Source: Conchocele bisecta
Lineage: Eukaryota > Mollusca > Bivalvia > Lucinida > Thyasiridae
Assembly (NCBI GenBank): GCA_029237695.1
Contig: CM055274.1
Span: 68,624,828 to 68,688,827 of the forward strand
DNA: 64,000 bases
Reading direction: 5' to 3'
Shown piece by piece: positions 11,780 to 24,493 of the stretch. Below the pieces are notes generated by a model. That model was not told where the DNA came from. It ran no database searches and saw nothing but the letters and a program-made list of their open reading frames with translations. The position numbers were made by a program, and so were the translations under genes. Each line of letters opens with the position of its first letter. Position 1 is the stretch's first letter.

Positions 11780-12484
11780 ACTAACTATGAAGTTGGATAA
11801 CAGTCCTGCCACAGATGTTGCCAACGTCAAGTCGACTGTGGAAGGGATCAAAATAGAAGTACCTGTTGCTGGACAATGCAGCCAAGATGAGCGATCGGAT
11901 ACAAGTGGGGATTATAGTGCGTATTCAAGGGAAAACATACGCAGGCTTTCAACTGAAAGTTCAGAACTAGCTGACGGGTCTACGTCTAAATCTGAATTAA
12001 AATTCGGCAGTCAGTCGAATGACTCAGATGGCAAATCACACAATGATGGAGATATACCGGCTAGACCCCGGGCACATCCAAGAAAGCAGAACCTGGAAGC
12101 TGTTGATGAAGAAGAGCTTGGTATATACGAGGATACGGCTGAAGGTGATGATCTCACAGACACGGAAGATATATCTAAATTAAGAGAAAAGTTAAAAGCA
12201 AGAGCACTAGAGAAACAAAAAGAGACCAATGGCACCAAAGACATAAAGCCAGCAATAGAGAATGTTAATGAAAGCAATGAACAGATAAAACGTCAAGTGC
12301 CAACAATTGCGGATTATATTAAAGACAATGAAGAGGAAAAGGTGAACAACCTTGGCGCTATATTCCGGCGGTCGCGCACAATGTCCGAACCAAAGATCGG
12401 GATCGGCCTTTCCTACATGCAGAGCATGGATGGCGACCCTGAGAAGGAACCCATTAGTATGGGAATGGAGCTGTTTGAGGCGAG
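11780..12484 (+). CDS. Coding exon with start codon, unrecognised protein (N-terminal part)
   Basis: A 233-codon open frame begins at ATG 11787, seven bases after a good acceptor (TTTCTGTTTTATAG), and runs into a strong donor, GCGAG|GTGAGT, after 12484. That leaves two bases of a codon (phase 2). The start is supported by the acceptor just upstream and A at position -3. The product is hydrophilic and rich in Ser, Glu, Asp and Lys, with acidic stretches (DEEELG, EDTAEGDDLTDTED) and a charged, probably helical segment (KLREKLKARALEKQKE). The final 40 residues (PTIADYIKDNEEEK, then SRTMSEPKIGIGLSYMQ) look more conserved in character. No signal peptide, membrane segment or known domain is seen. 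Function unknown. A 700-bp open frame bounded by two canonical splice sites is hard to explain otherwise. Confidence 0.75.
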
Positions 12485-12999
12485 GTGAGTGTCTGTTATA
12501 TCTTTTCATTAAACTCACGTTACTTTTTGACCACGCATTGAGAATGTATTGTAATGTGTACACACGTATCAGTGTTTGAAGTGAATTGTGGTTAGCTAGG
12601 GACAATTCGTATCTGCTTCCTCCGCCATGCGGAAACGAAGAATAATAACATTAAATAGCATTGTGTGACCTTTCTACGTCGCATACAAAGGGCTATTAAG
12701 AACCTTAAAGTTCGTTATGTCGTTTTTGTTCAGTGTTTCAACTTTCGTTCTGTCTTTTTACGCCGCGCAGAGACGACATTAAAATCGTGAAGCAACTAAG
12801 ATGCGAGAATAAGACAAACCATGCAGAGCTTCGTTTGGTCTCTGCTCATGCGATGATATAACTTATTTAATACATATCATATTGTATCATCGGGAATACA
12901 ATTGTTTATGTAGTTCAACTGTATATTGTTGTTGCATTGCTCATAATTTATGGTTTTGATAATGAATGGGCAAATTATAATTATTTTATGGTGGCTCGT
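12485..12999 (+). other. Start of intron downstream of the 11.8-kb exon
   Basis: Begins GTGAGTGTCTG. No coding frame or recognisable element. From about 12700 it grades into the TTCGTTTCTTCG-rich repeat. Confidence 0.5.
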
Positions 13000-13480
13000 T
13001 AAGGACATTTCGTCTCTACGTTTCTTCGTGGCGATGGAATGAAGATTAGCATGGTGGCGAAGAAACGAAGAAACAAAGTTTCATAATTAAACTTCGTCTT
13101 TTCGCCACGCTAATTATCGTCTCTTCGCCCGGAAGGGACGATACATATCGTATTGTAAGGTCGATAATTTACGCCGTGTAAATTATAGCGCCCCGTAATC
13201 TTTGTTTCATCGTCACGCTGCTTTACGCCTACAGGACGCTAATTACCGTTCCTTCGCCACGAAGGAACGACGAGACGAAGTTTAGTGTCCTTAACGTTCG
13301 TTCCTTAATCGTTTCTTTGCCACGCTGTTTTTGTTTCTTCGTTCCTTCGTTTCTATGTGTCTTCGCCACGAAGGAACGATAATTAACGCCTCCTAAATCT
13401 TCGTTTCTTCGATTCTTCGCCACGAAAACGATAATTATCGTCTCGTTACGTCGTCACGCTGTTTTCGTTTCTTCGTCCCA
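13000..13480. repeat. CTTCG / CGAAG-rich imperfect palindromic repeat
   Basis: Words such as TTCGTTTCTTCG, CTTCGCCACG, CGAAGGAACGA and CTAATTACCGT recur in both orientations over about 480 bp (weaker from about 12740). The sequence can fold on itself at many places. It adjoins the 5' side of the LINE and could belong to it or be an older repeat. Confidence 0.6.
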
Positions 13481-13649
13481 TCGTACTAAATGGTGGTAAC
13501 CATGCATCAATCCCTGCGACATGCTACTCTGGCACATCGAACATAATACACAAGTATGTTGATGCCTTGCAATCCAATCTGATTCACCTTTCTCACCAAC
13601 CACATATAGGGAATACTGTAACGCCCAGTCGCCTATAGCCTCTAGGCCG

Positions 13650-14678
13650 ATGCCCACTAGGGTGAACGATGGCAGTGATTGTGCTTGGACTGCATACAAG
13701 CTACCACAGCACCAAGGTAGTCATAGTACGAAAATGGGTTGCAAATATGGTGCTGGTAGTACCATAACGTCAGGTGCATGTAATGGTGCTGCTAATATTC
13801 CAAGTTCATGGGAAAGTTCAATGCAAACAGTTACAACAAATATAGAGACTATAACAGATAATAGCACACGTATACTTGATCAGGAACAGAACAGTACGAA
13901 CACGCTTAATAGTGCAGCAAACGCAACAACCAATAACTATCTAGTTGACACGAATTGGACATTTAGACGAAGCTACAGTTCCGTACTAATTGGTAGCGAC
14001 TGAACTAACGTGCCTCTGCCGAGCATGCAGTTTAATTCCAGTAACAGCCATAGTCTACCAATGATCAATAGTAGCGTAAAACACGATGCTCCCGGTAAGA
14101 CACGTAGTATCAATGCGGGTACAACCCAAGACACGCGTACTGGTAACGTGCAACAAAGTACATCACTTAATGTAGGTGGCGGAGTCTCTCAACCGACACT
14201 ACCGTCAACCATTCCAACCGTGATAAACATGCGGTGTACAAACTCTGAAAACAACTCTGAGGACGGTGAGTTCGCCCTCCATGTTAGAAAACTAACTAAA
14301 CGGTTCTATGTGGGAGGGTTCAAACCATCTATGACGGGGAATAAACTATACCGTTATGTATCGAAACGCGGCCCAAAAGTTACTTATATACGTATATTTA
14401 AGCAGCGTCGGTATAGGGGTATAGTCATGCGATTGAATGTTGAGGCAGATGAGTACAGCTCCCTACTTGAGGAGCCAGCTTTTTGGCCAAGAGGAGTTAC
14501 ATGTAGACCATGGATGTCTCCATGTAGGTATCGCTCGGAAATGAATGAACGTGGTTTCCACCAAGATGAAGGGTATATGTTTGACAGGAACTCTGGGGAA
14601 GTAAATATTGTTCCAGAGTATTTAAACATGTACAACCCATACCTGTACACGGACGATACCAATTGCGATGTCGATTAG
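13650..14678 (+). pseudogene. LINE ORF1 (RRM-like RNA-binding protein), one in-frame stop
   Basis: The frame runs from about 13650 to the stop at 14676-14678 and is broken once by TGA at 14001-14003. The N-terminal half is Thr/Ser/Asn-rich and of low complexity. The C-terminal half, from FYVGGFKPSMTG through VTYIRIFKQRR to WPRGVTCRPW, has the beta-alpha-beta pattern and the WPRGxxCRPW ending typical of the RRM-like domain in ORF1 of mollusc CR1-like LINEs. ORF1 proteins bind the element RNA. The protein may start upstream of 13650. Degraded. Confidence 0.7.
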
Positions 14679-14698
14679 GCTGATACCTGGCTGTCACA

Positions 14699-17600
14699 TT
14701 GGTAAACGCAAACTTACTTCCAATGGAAACTCTTACACTTTTGACATGGAACGTTACTGGAATTATGTCTAGTAGCTCGTATTTGTCCGATATTTTAAAT
14801 TCTGAATCCATTGACATTTGTGGTATTGCCGAACATTGGCTGTATGAGCATGACGTATGGATTGCATTAACTGAGTATTTTTGTCATACAAAATCCGACG
14901 TAGATTTGCGTTTGCCAGGCAACAGGCGTGTTGGAAAGGGAGGGGTGTGCTTATTGTGGAATAAGCGCCTCCACCATTCCACTACACCTATTCAGGTTGA
15001 CGATGATCGTATCTTTGGCGTTCAGTATGAACTATCACGCATGGCATCTATGTGTATGTATTCCAAGTGTACATGCCTTCAAGCAATCATTCCATAGATG
15101 TATTCCGAGACTATATTTATACATTGCAAGATATATATAGCCAATATGTTGACAAGGGGCTTGTCGTGATTATGGGTGACTTCAATGCGCACATGAATGG
15201 GAGGGCATTTATTACAGATATAGACGCTAGAGGTAAATGCTTGGAAAAGCTTTTGTCAAACTCAAACCTTGTTGCTGTGAATACAATGGATCTCTGTTCC
15301 GGAGCTGATGCAACATTTGTGACACACGACGGTGTGTATCATTCCATGATCGATCATATTTTAGTTGGGCAGGAACAAACAGATATAGTCAAGTCATGTC
15401 ACATTGTTAATGATGAAAATGGTCTAGTGGTGTCAAGGCACAGGCCAATCGTTTGTCAATTGAGTTTACCGTATGATACTCATTCTAGTATCATAAACAA
15501 TAATCCACGTCGTACAAACTGGAATAAGGCACAACCGAAACACCTATACCAATACGAGCAAAGTGTTAGTGAAGCCTTAGCAGCAGGACATTCTGAATTA
15601 GATTCACTGGAAACGACGATATCAGTCACACACGACAACATTGATTCTGCATATGAATGTATTGTGAAAACACTTAATGCCTGCAGTGACAAGTGCGTCC
15701 CTAAATCATCATTTAAACACTTCCTGAAACCATACTGGAATCATACACTTGAACAATTGCATCGAAATCAATCAGAGCTACGCATTGAATGGGTTAGACA
15801 AGGCAGGCCACGTGATTCCAATAACGTGCACAATAAAAAGTATAAAAATGCAAAACAGATATTTCGCAAACATCACAGACAGTGTGTATAAAGTTACATG
15901 TATTTACAGAAACAAAACGAAGAAATTGACAGGGCTGCTGAAATAAACAGTGACGATTTCTGGAAACTATTCAACCGCAGAAAACGGCAAAGTTGTACGG
16001 CAGCTGGTTCTGAAATAAAATACAATTTTATGGTACTGTGTATGGTACGTGTTTACTTCCAAAAGTTATACACACCCAAAGACGACCCTAAATACTCTGA
16101 TAATCACACATTACACGTATAGCCACAGGTGATGGGAACAACTAATCTGATAGTCTGCTGTTACTTGTATAAGATATCTATATATATATACACCGTCATG
16201 TGATTTTTTTTCCCGTCACCTGTGCGTATAGCAACAAATGGAACAGGTGTATTCCGATATGGATAATAACTGGATTCACTTGCGATGATATGAAGTGTGC
16301 TCTTAAGCAACAAGCAGCGAAGTCAAAAGCTTGCGGTAGTGACTAAATCGTGTATGAACACCTGTTGTATGGCGGATACGCACTGAACTGTGTGTTAGCA
16401 ACTTTTTTCTCTGTCATAATAATGTCGGGTCACATTCCAGAAGAAATGAAGAAAGGGCTCATCATTCTCTACACAAAGGTGGTAAAAACACAAAAACGAC
16501 CCAGACAATTATCGCGCCATCACACTGTCGTCTGTGTTGCTGAACATATACGAACGGTTGCTACTAAATCGTCTACCGCCTCAACTGGTGAGAACGTCCC
16601 CACTACAAGGAGGTTTTCAGAAAGAAATGAGATGCCAGATGACTTCATTCATTTTGCGTGAAAGTGTGTACTATGCAAGAGAAAATGCAAGTAAATTATA
16701 TGTGTGTTTCCTAGATGCCCGAAAGGCTTTTGATACATTGTGGCATACTGGACTATTTTACAAACTATTAAGCTAGGAATGAACAAGCTTGTACTTAAAT
16801 CGTTTATAAATATGTACAACGACATGAAAAGTCAGGTAGTACACCAAGGTCACACATCTAATTGGTTTAGTGTAGCACAAGGTACGCGCGTCAAGGTGGG
16901 GTCAGTTCCCCATTCATGTACATTTCTTACATCCACGATCTTCTGCAATCTATAGACGCGTCACCAACATTTGGACTTGTTATGTACGGTGTAAATTGCA
17001 GCTGCCTCATTGTAGCAGACGACATGGTACTTGTGTCATTATCACGAAATGGATTCCTGGAAATGATGGACAAGTGTTACATATACTCGCAGAAATGGCG
17101 TTATAAATACAATGCCGAAAAATGTAAGGTGATTGTCTTCAATGAACCGAAAACTGACTATGTCACTAGCAATCGCACCTGGAAGCTGGGAGATGAAGTA
17201 GTACGCGAAAATGAACAGTATGCGCATCTTGGAATTACTTGTGATAAATATATGAACTTGGAGTGCAATAGTACGGAAGCCAGCAACAGATTGAGAGGAA
17301 CCTTTTTGAGTCTAACAAACAGTGGAATTAATAAATATGGGTTCAGTCCTTTGACAGCTAAACGAATATATCAGTTAATAGTGTTACCTAGGGCGCTTTA
17401 CGGGTGTGAACTTTGGAACAGATTATTGCCAAAAGACATTTTGAAACTGGAACGGGCGCATAGATTTTGTATCAAATACATACAAGACATACCACGGCGT
17501 ACAAGAACAGACATTGCCCTAAACACAATCGGATGTCTCTCATTGGAAACTGAAATAGACAGAAGTAAATTTAGATTCTTTGGGCAATTATGTACAGTGA

Positions 17601-17796
17601 ATTGTGATAAGCGTTTTCATTCAGTGTTTTTGAACAGGTTGACGGCGTACCTTGCGAATCCTACAACAGTGGAAGTGTTTATACCCGACATATGTCGACT
17701 TCTGCAAAAGTACTCCTTGAGCCAAGTCCTCGAGTCATTTTTGCAAACTGGACAATTTACAGCCAAGTCTATGTGGAAGGAAATGGTACAAACTGC
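14699..17796 (+). pseudogene. LINE ORF2 5' part: endonuclease and reverse transcriptase, frameshifted
   Basis: The endonuclease begins LTLLTWNVTG with EHWL soon after. A one-base shift near 15050 moves the frame, which continues with GDFNAH (about 15175), IDHIL and SRHRPI in place of the usual SDH motif. TAA at 15889 interrupts the linker. The reverse transcriptase is spread over three frames between 16350 and 17848: NIYERLLLNRL, then FLDARKAFDTLWH (motif A), SVAQGTR (motif B region) and IVADDMVL (motif C; VADD for the usual YADD) near 17012. Length and domain order fit an APE-type LINE. The frame runs to the hAT insertion at 17796. Confidence 0.85.
17789..17796. other. Left 8-bp target duplication of hAT copy B
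   Basis: CAAACTGC immediately precedes the CAGGG end. The identical octamer follows the other end at 20656-20663. Confidence 0.95.
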
Positions 17797-20655
17797 CAGG
17801 GCTGTACACATTGATTTTTTAGCCACTTGTCCCGGACAAGTGACTTGACAAAAGTGACTTGCCCGGACTTGTCCCGGAAAATATAATTTTCAGTGCAAGT
17901 AATTTTGAAAAAGTGACTTGTCCTCGTAATATTTCTTATACGAAACTGTCCCAAAACAAAAACTATTATCATAGTTGTTAAATATAATACAATTGAGCAC
18001 TTGGCACATATACATATTATATTAAATATCTATAATAATAAACATTGTATAGTACATAATTATTCTTGTGGTCTTTTGTCACTGTGCCACCGTGGACATA
18101 ACGTTGCGACAAATGCATACTCAAAACACATTTATCGACAATAATAAAACATAAAAATCGTTTCCTAAAATAATGAGAATCGTCTCGCGTTTTCGCAATC
18201 TCGCCTTTCGCTTTTGAAAAATTCGGATTAGTTTTGCTCATGCATCATGTGCATGTGCGGCGTGTTTGCAAAACGCGAGATTGAATATGATAGAATTTCA
18301 CGTTTTCGTCTCCAAAGCTCGAAAACGCGAGGTTGCCACATGTCCCTAATAGGACACGTAAACATTGTCTTAGGAGACGATTCTCATGTGCTGCAAAAAC
18401 ATGTTTACGTTTTTATTAAGAAATAGAACACATGTGGACAAACATCTATATTTCTTGACAACAAAAACATAATTTGACAAAAAATGATACTCGTCTTAGG
18501 AGACGATTCTAATGTGCTGCCAATACACGTTTATTGAGCAAAAAAAACATATTTCGATACGTGTTATTGGTTAGGCTACTGCATTGCATCGTCGACCTAT
18601 ACACAAGATCGTGAAAACGCGAGACCAAATCGCGAGGCGAAAACGTGAGATTCTATTGTATTCATTCTCGCGTTTTCGCCTAGCGATCTCGCGTTCGTTT
18701 TCGAGACCGCGATGTCGCGTTTTCGCCTCGGCCTTTTCACAATGTCGCCTTCCGCTTTTGGAAATACGTTTGTTCAAGTCATTATGCAGGCCCGTAGCCT
18801 GGGGGGGGGGGGGGGGTGGGGGGGGGGGGGGGTCGGAGCGGTCGAACGACGTCCCATCGCCCAGCCTCGAGGTTCAATTTTTCAGAGAAAAAAAAATCGG
18901 GTATGGAAGGTCACAGTTAGAAGCTCGGCTGTTGCGGAGAATGCAGGAAATTGCATTTCAGACCACCCACCTATATTTAAAATTTTCCGGGGGGGGGGGG
19001 GCATGCCGCCGGACCCCCTAGATACCTCAGGCCCCTTGGGCCTTCGAAACGACCCCCCCCCCCCCCCTTCAAACAGGTCTGGCTACGGGCCTGTAATGTG
19101 TGTGTGTAGAATACATGCGTGTTGAAATTGTGTTTTGCGCATACATTACATGTACGTACGTACGTAGAATACAATTCGAACTAGCATGCTTTATATGCAT
19201 GTACGTACGTAGAACGCAAATCCAACACGCATGCTGTCTACACATGCATGGGCAAATCGTATTTCCAAAGGCGGAAGGCGAGATCGAGATCGCAAAAACG
19301 CGAGATTGTAACAAAAAATAAATATGGCCGTACCCACCCATCCCCAATTAGCACATTTGCGACATATCATTTTCGGTCTAGCTGCACACCTGATGGTGTT
19401 TACAATCATCAGTCGCTAATCCAGTTTCACGTGCAAAGTGTGACTGACCTGTAGAATTCTGTGGAAACAAACATACCAAAACCACGCTATGTAGTCGCTC
19501 ACGTTATCGCATAGCCGATGAATTGATAATTACGCATTAGCTTGTGGAATTTCACATTTGTTTGATTTTTTTATCAAACCAAGATTTGGCAGCACATGAG
19601 AATCGTTTCCTAAGACGATTCTCAAATGTTGTCAAAATATGTTGTTGTAAAGAAATATCAATGTATTCGGATTTTCTTTTCACATTTGTCCGATGTCTTA
19701 ATGAAACATGTTTTGGCAACACATGAGAATTGTCTCCTTAGACGATTCTAATATTTTGTAAAAAGAATTGTCACATTTGTTTGATTTCTTAGACCGTACA
19801 AACAATTGACAAATTCAGAAATCCACAACTTAATTTGTGTTTCTCGAGTCGGGTTTCATATGATGGCGAGGAAATACGATCGATTACACACCGTGAAAAT
19901 CTTGTTGGAACGTAAATGTCAATTGTCACGTAGCCATTTCAGTTTACCGCGCGTTACGTCAGCTGTTATTCTAAGTACGTATGGTCGCTCGTTAGGAGCA
20001 TTTCTTTCCTTCGTTTATAAGGTATGGGTTGTGACCTATGGCTTAGAACACCGACTTCCAATCTGGAGGTTGTGGGTTTAAACATCGCCTTGGGAATCAA
20101 ACATACCTTCATAGTATGTCCATCCCATTAAATTTCACTTTTTTTTCGTTTATATGCCGCGTAGAAACGATAATTTAAATTAAGAACCTTAAATTCCATT
20201 TCCACCCCGTGAAGGAACATACATTTATTTCTCTAAAGTTAGGTCTCTTGGCCTGTCGACGCAGTGAGACGAAAACGTTAACATACATAAAATAAATCAA
20301 TAACCATCGATCGCCGCAGAATATTTTCCCTAATTCGCTAATTACTTTCAAATTCGATTAAATTAATATAATCAGGGTCGCTGTAGATTGCTATATCACT
20401 TTATTGCGATACACAGGTACTGTGTAACACAGTATAGCTGCGAATCGCCAGGACGCCCACAGCGTTATCGATCGATAAAGTGGTCAGTTTTGGGATTAAG
20501 TTTATGACAGTCCGGTTCCAAAAAACGGGCTTGTGGCGGGACGTTCTAACAGAAAATAGTGACTTGCCCGGGACTAAATTCCAGCATAGAGGCACTTGCC
20601 CGAGATTAAAACCGACTTGTCCCGGGCGTCGGGCGTGCCAATTTGTACAGCCCTG
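17797..20655 (-). mobile_element. Non-autonomous hAT-like transposon, copy B (2859 bp), inside the LINE
   Basis: Reverse-complement copy of 3583-6496, similar along its whole length by eye (the same short frames recur at matching places). The ends are the CAGGGCTGTAC-type inverted repeat. The flanking octamer CAAACTGC is duplicated perfectly, the 8-bp target duplication expected for hAT. It carries the same nested G/C-tract element (18787-19093), the same tRNA-like segment (about 20030-20090) and the same CpG-rich and AGAATCGTCTCC palindromes. There is no transposase. It split LINE ORF2 between an Ala-encoding codon's second and third bases. Confidence 0.92.
18787..19093. mobile_element. G/C-tract element nested in hAT copy B
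   Basis: Counterpart of 5204-5514 in opposite orientation: CAGGCCCGTAGCC at one end and GGCTACGGGCCTG at the other, with runs of 9-18 G or C inside. Here the two terminal arms match better than in copy A. Confidence 0.7.
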
Positions 20656-20663
20656 CAAACTGC
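20656..20663. other. Right 8-bp target duplication of hAT copy B
   Basis: CAAACTGC directly after the CAGCCCTG end, identical to 17789-17796. Confidence 0.95.
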
Positions 20664-21138
20664 TATTGTTGAACAAGAAAGGCGCGCGATACAAACTCGC
20701 ATAGGTACAGGCGAGCCACTACTTAATTTAGTAAATGCTGCAGAACCGCTGACTCCCTGTATACTATGGCAGGTTAGTGCGTTCAATGGACACATCCTTC
20801 GCCAGTGTAAATCAGCGGTAGTATTAATGTGTAAGATGTTTTCCGAGACCTATCGTCAGTATTGTCCCAAGTGTTGCGTCATAACAGAGAACAGAGTCAT
20901 CCATTGTATGTTTGAGTGTATGTATTCTGAGAATGAACGGAATGTTCTGTGGCGTAATATCATTCATCAATGTGGACTTGATATTTTCTCAGTATGCATT
21001 ACCATATCACCGGAATATCAGGCGTGTGTATTGTTTGACTACATCCCGGACACATTGGGTATATATACAGATGCTGAATCAATGGTGATGGCATCACCAT
21101 GGTTCTTGCATAGAGTTAAGCTACTATTTAACTTGTAG
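20664..21138 (+). pseudogene. LINE ORF2 3' part, continues after the hAT insertion
   Basis: The frame picks up exactly where it broke at 17796 and runs to TAG at 21136-21138 with no further stop. It contains a Cys/His cluster of the form C-x2-C-C-x7-H-C-x3-C (CPKCC...RVIHCMFEC), the kind of zinc-knuckle-like tail found at the C-terminus of many LINE ORF2 proteins. The short run of hAT bases that opens this frame before 20656 does not belong to it. Confidence 0.8.
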
Positions 21139-21617
21139 TCATTGGTTTAATGTCACGTCAAAGAGTGTTATTTTACGAACAATTGAACTTTGACTCCCAC
21201 TGATGTGCCATGAACACGTAGACCTGTACATGTATATCATTTAAGTAAACGCAGGCTTTAACCGAGTATGACGTTAGTCATGGCAGGTGGATAAGACCAT
21301 GCATCTCAGACAGTATATGGCTAACATTACTGCAGGGGGCACACGGACGTGCATATATTTGTAATGGGCCAATGGCTGGCAAACGTGACGTCTTTTCCGA
21401 TTGTTTCTCATCTTACATTTGTTCAAGAGATCTGGCAAATATTCTAACATGTATAACCTATAAAACTGAATTGTACAAACTGTATTATAGGCCCACTTCA
21501 TGCACACACGATGTATATTTCCTTACTGCACTGATGCTATACTTGTATATATGTTGTTGCACATGCTGTCTGTACTCTCCTAATGGAGTAAATAAAGATA
21601 TACTACTACTACTACTA
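21139..21617 (+). other. LINE 3' untranslated region and simple-repeat tail
   Basis: Non-coding; ends GGAGTAAATAAAGATATAC followed by a TAC/ACT triplet run. The tail marks the element's 3' end. A matching target duplication could not be established because the 5' end is unclear. Confidence 0.6.
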
Positions 21618-24489
21618 GTAAGCGAAGAATGTAAACTGTCGGGTTGCATGTGTTTGAAAGCTAATCATCATCTAAAATATTCATAATATAAAATGTGATC
21701 TTGTCAACTCATGGTGGATAAAAACATTACGATTTTCTGTAATAAAAATATATTATGAGCACAGTAGGCCCGTGTTACTGAGACACTACTAGTTTAATTT
21801 TATGTTAACCATGTTTCATGCGGTTAAATGCAATTAGTGTTATACATTATACTATGGCATTTAATATAAACATCGTTACCTTATATAATTACCATTGTAG
21901 CAAATTCACAAATATCAGATAAAGGATCAAATAAAAGAATGGCAGTATGGGGAAATAATCAAACAAACTGTATGAACGTTGTCAGTTATTTTCTGCAATG
22001 TCTACCCACTGGAACGAGATATGAGATATGAGAGTTGGATACCAGCATTACACAAAACCTGGTGTGGATTGTCAATCTTTTGTTTGTGGATGGCTGGCCT
22101 TGCAAAGTCATATCTCATAACGGTATTTTGTATTTCTTTGACAAGACAACAGAAGCAGACGACATGAAACGATAACAAGTATACAACCCACAATGAACAT
22201 ATTGGCATAGTTTCAATTGACTCGCATTGTTATTTAAACACCAGCGGTAAAATGAAATTCATTGGCCAGATGTTTTAAGAAGACAACATGTAATTCGAAT
22301 TGATTTATTAATATTTTACAAAATATCTACATAGACAACATGTGAGCATGTACATCATATGTTGTACCTCAATCCACACTTCACGGGATACATATGCGAT
22401 TTCCCAGTTATGTGTGTGTGTTTTAAGTTTTTATTTCCATACATAGATATATACAAACAATACCTGATATAGAAACAGTTTACCAACATAGCATTAGCCA
22501 CGACTTCTGCGACTATGATACATAATTATAGAATATAACGTGCTGGTCATACGTGATTTCCCAAGTTCTCTGTATGTTGCGCCTGGTTACTCATGCCTGT
22601 ATTCTGTAACCAGTTATCAGCTCATCCCGTACCCACTAACCTTATACATCTTCCACCGATCATGTTAACTGTGTTTTCGCATAATTTGATTGGGTGTTGT
22701 GGTGCGATAACTACTTCATGTGTGATATACACATAATGTGGAGTGTTAACAGATAATACATACAGTTATTTTATTAAAGTACGGGACACACATGAACGAG
22801 CATACTATTCAATATTAAATACCCATTGATCACGATGGTCGTATTCGGCGAATATCATGGATATATTGTCTGCCCTTATCGTGTCGATTCATCTACCTAG
22901 CTGTCCTTGGAATCAACTGTTTTTTGAAATCTAGATGTCCGGAAATGCACTTTCCTGTGTTGTACGGCATTTTAATTCAGACTCCAACTTGTGGTAAACT
23001 GTGATATATGTAAACTCCGTGGCTCCAACCCCGGAATCCCCCCCCCCCCACATCCAGATCTGCCCCTGCTCATTGTCTTATACATTTACATCATTGATTG
23101 CTAAGATAGCCCATGTTTATATAAGGTATATTACATTACTATTTTGATTGTACACAAATGTTCGTATTGTTAGAGCCTGAACTAGATATGCTGGCGATAT
23201 ACGTAACTGCATATATAACGTCTCACTTAAAAGTTACGCGCTCGCAAGATTGAAGTGGAAAACTATGTATACGTAAATGTATATGCATTTCCGGTAGTCC
23301 ACGCTGACATATTATTACAAACTATTTACGTGTTTCTGAGTGGTGATGAGTAGCCACACCAGGGCACGTGACAATAGTGCATACATGAATACACAGTTGA
23401 AATTGTGTATCGATTCGCAATTTGAAATTTTATTTTGTAATGTATTAGGGATATAAACTTCATCCAGCGTAGTTGGAATTTTAAAAATGAATACGCCGAT
23501 ATCCATCCCCCCGTCCCCACCCCACCCCCCCCCCCCCCAAAAAAAAAGAAAGAAAATCAAGATATCCACAAAAATTGCAGATCATGATTGTGTTTTTTTT
23601 TCTCATTTCATTCAGTAAGAAAGCTGTGCTTTGTTCGTAGCTCGATGCACACGAACTTTCCCAGAGGAATTACCGGTCCAGTCTCACGCTCATCGTGCCT
23701 GTTTGAAGCTTTTACAGCGTTCGTCTACGTGTCCCTGTCTGTTGATAGTGTTGCTTCAATCGTTCATACGTGCAATGTCATTTCTCGAGCAAAGGAACAA
23801 CCGTACATAGACAAAGACTAAGACATACCATGTCGGGCCTATCCATTTACTAAAGCGTGGAGAACCAATCGGTTGCTTTACGATCTGTCACAATGTATTT
23901 ATGTCGTCTCACAGAATGAAGGAAATGTTATTAACTATGCCTATAAATACAGAGAGTATCAACAAGTGGCATGCGACTTCAATAGGTACCGCTGTGGTTC
24001 TGTTATGTGCTGTGGTTTCCCATGCTTAGTTCGAGACATCCAGATTAATACAGTAGCTGGACAGAAGTAATTTCCCGAAAGTTAAAATCCCATATGTAGC
24101 TCAGTATATACTTTACCAATGACATATAAAATGTTTGAAAGGAAATAGATTTATGCAGAATATGAATGTTTTGGTTACTGATTATCACAAAATCACAAGC
24201 AGTTCGATAGATGCATGCTTTTTTTTAAATACATGTATGGCGTAATTATTTGACGTCACTTTTTGAACGACGACACCATGGGAACAGCATTTCTAAAAAT
24301 TCCCATATGTTTAACTGTATGCATTTTGTACACTACTTTGAATATTGAACACACATATGAATCAAATTATGCGCAAATATATTGACTACTCGATGCATTT
24401 TATTTAATTAAAATTTGCACAGCATATTTGAAGTAACATGTTAACAAGCACAGTTCTATGGGACTTCAATGGTGGGAAATTACTTCTGT
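21618..24489. other. Intron sequence without recognised features
   Basis: AT-rich with one C-tract (about 23039) and one C/A tract (about 23507-23550). Short frames (for example 23588-23821, 77 codons) lack convincing domains or well-placed splice sites, so I left them uncalled. Confidence 0.5.
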
Positions 24490-24493
24490 CCAA

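Larger units (their letters stand above)
13490..21617 (+). mobile_element. Decayed APE-type LINE, split by a hAT-like element
   Basis: In order: an ORF1-like frame, a second frame with an AP-endonuclease and reverse transcriptase, and a short 3' region ending in AATAAAGATA followed by a TACTACTACTACTA simple repeat, a typical kind of LINE 3' terminus. The 5' limit is uncertain (about 13490-13650). Without the 2859-bp insertion at 17797-20655 it is about 5.2 kb, close to full length for the CR1/Jockey-type group. In-frame stops and frameshifts show it is inactive. Clade is not settled without a phylogeny. It lies in an intron of the + strand gene, in the same orientation. Confidence 0.85.

Noticed and set aside
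20596..20663. Start of a frame reading from the hAT end into LINE ORF2, resembling a fusion protein
   Set aside because: The first residues are the hAT terminal repeat; the LINE frame itself resumes only after the target duplication.
23588..23821. 77-codon frame considered as an exon
   Set aside because: No acceptor with a matching phase and no recognisable content; composition is like the surrounding intron.
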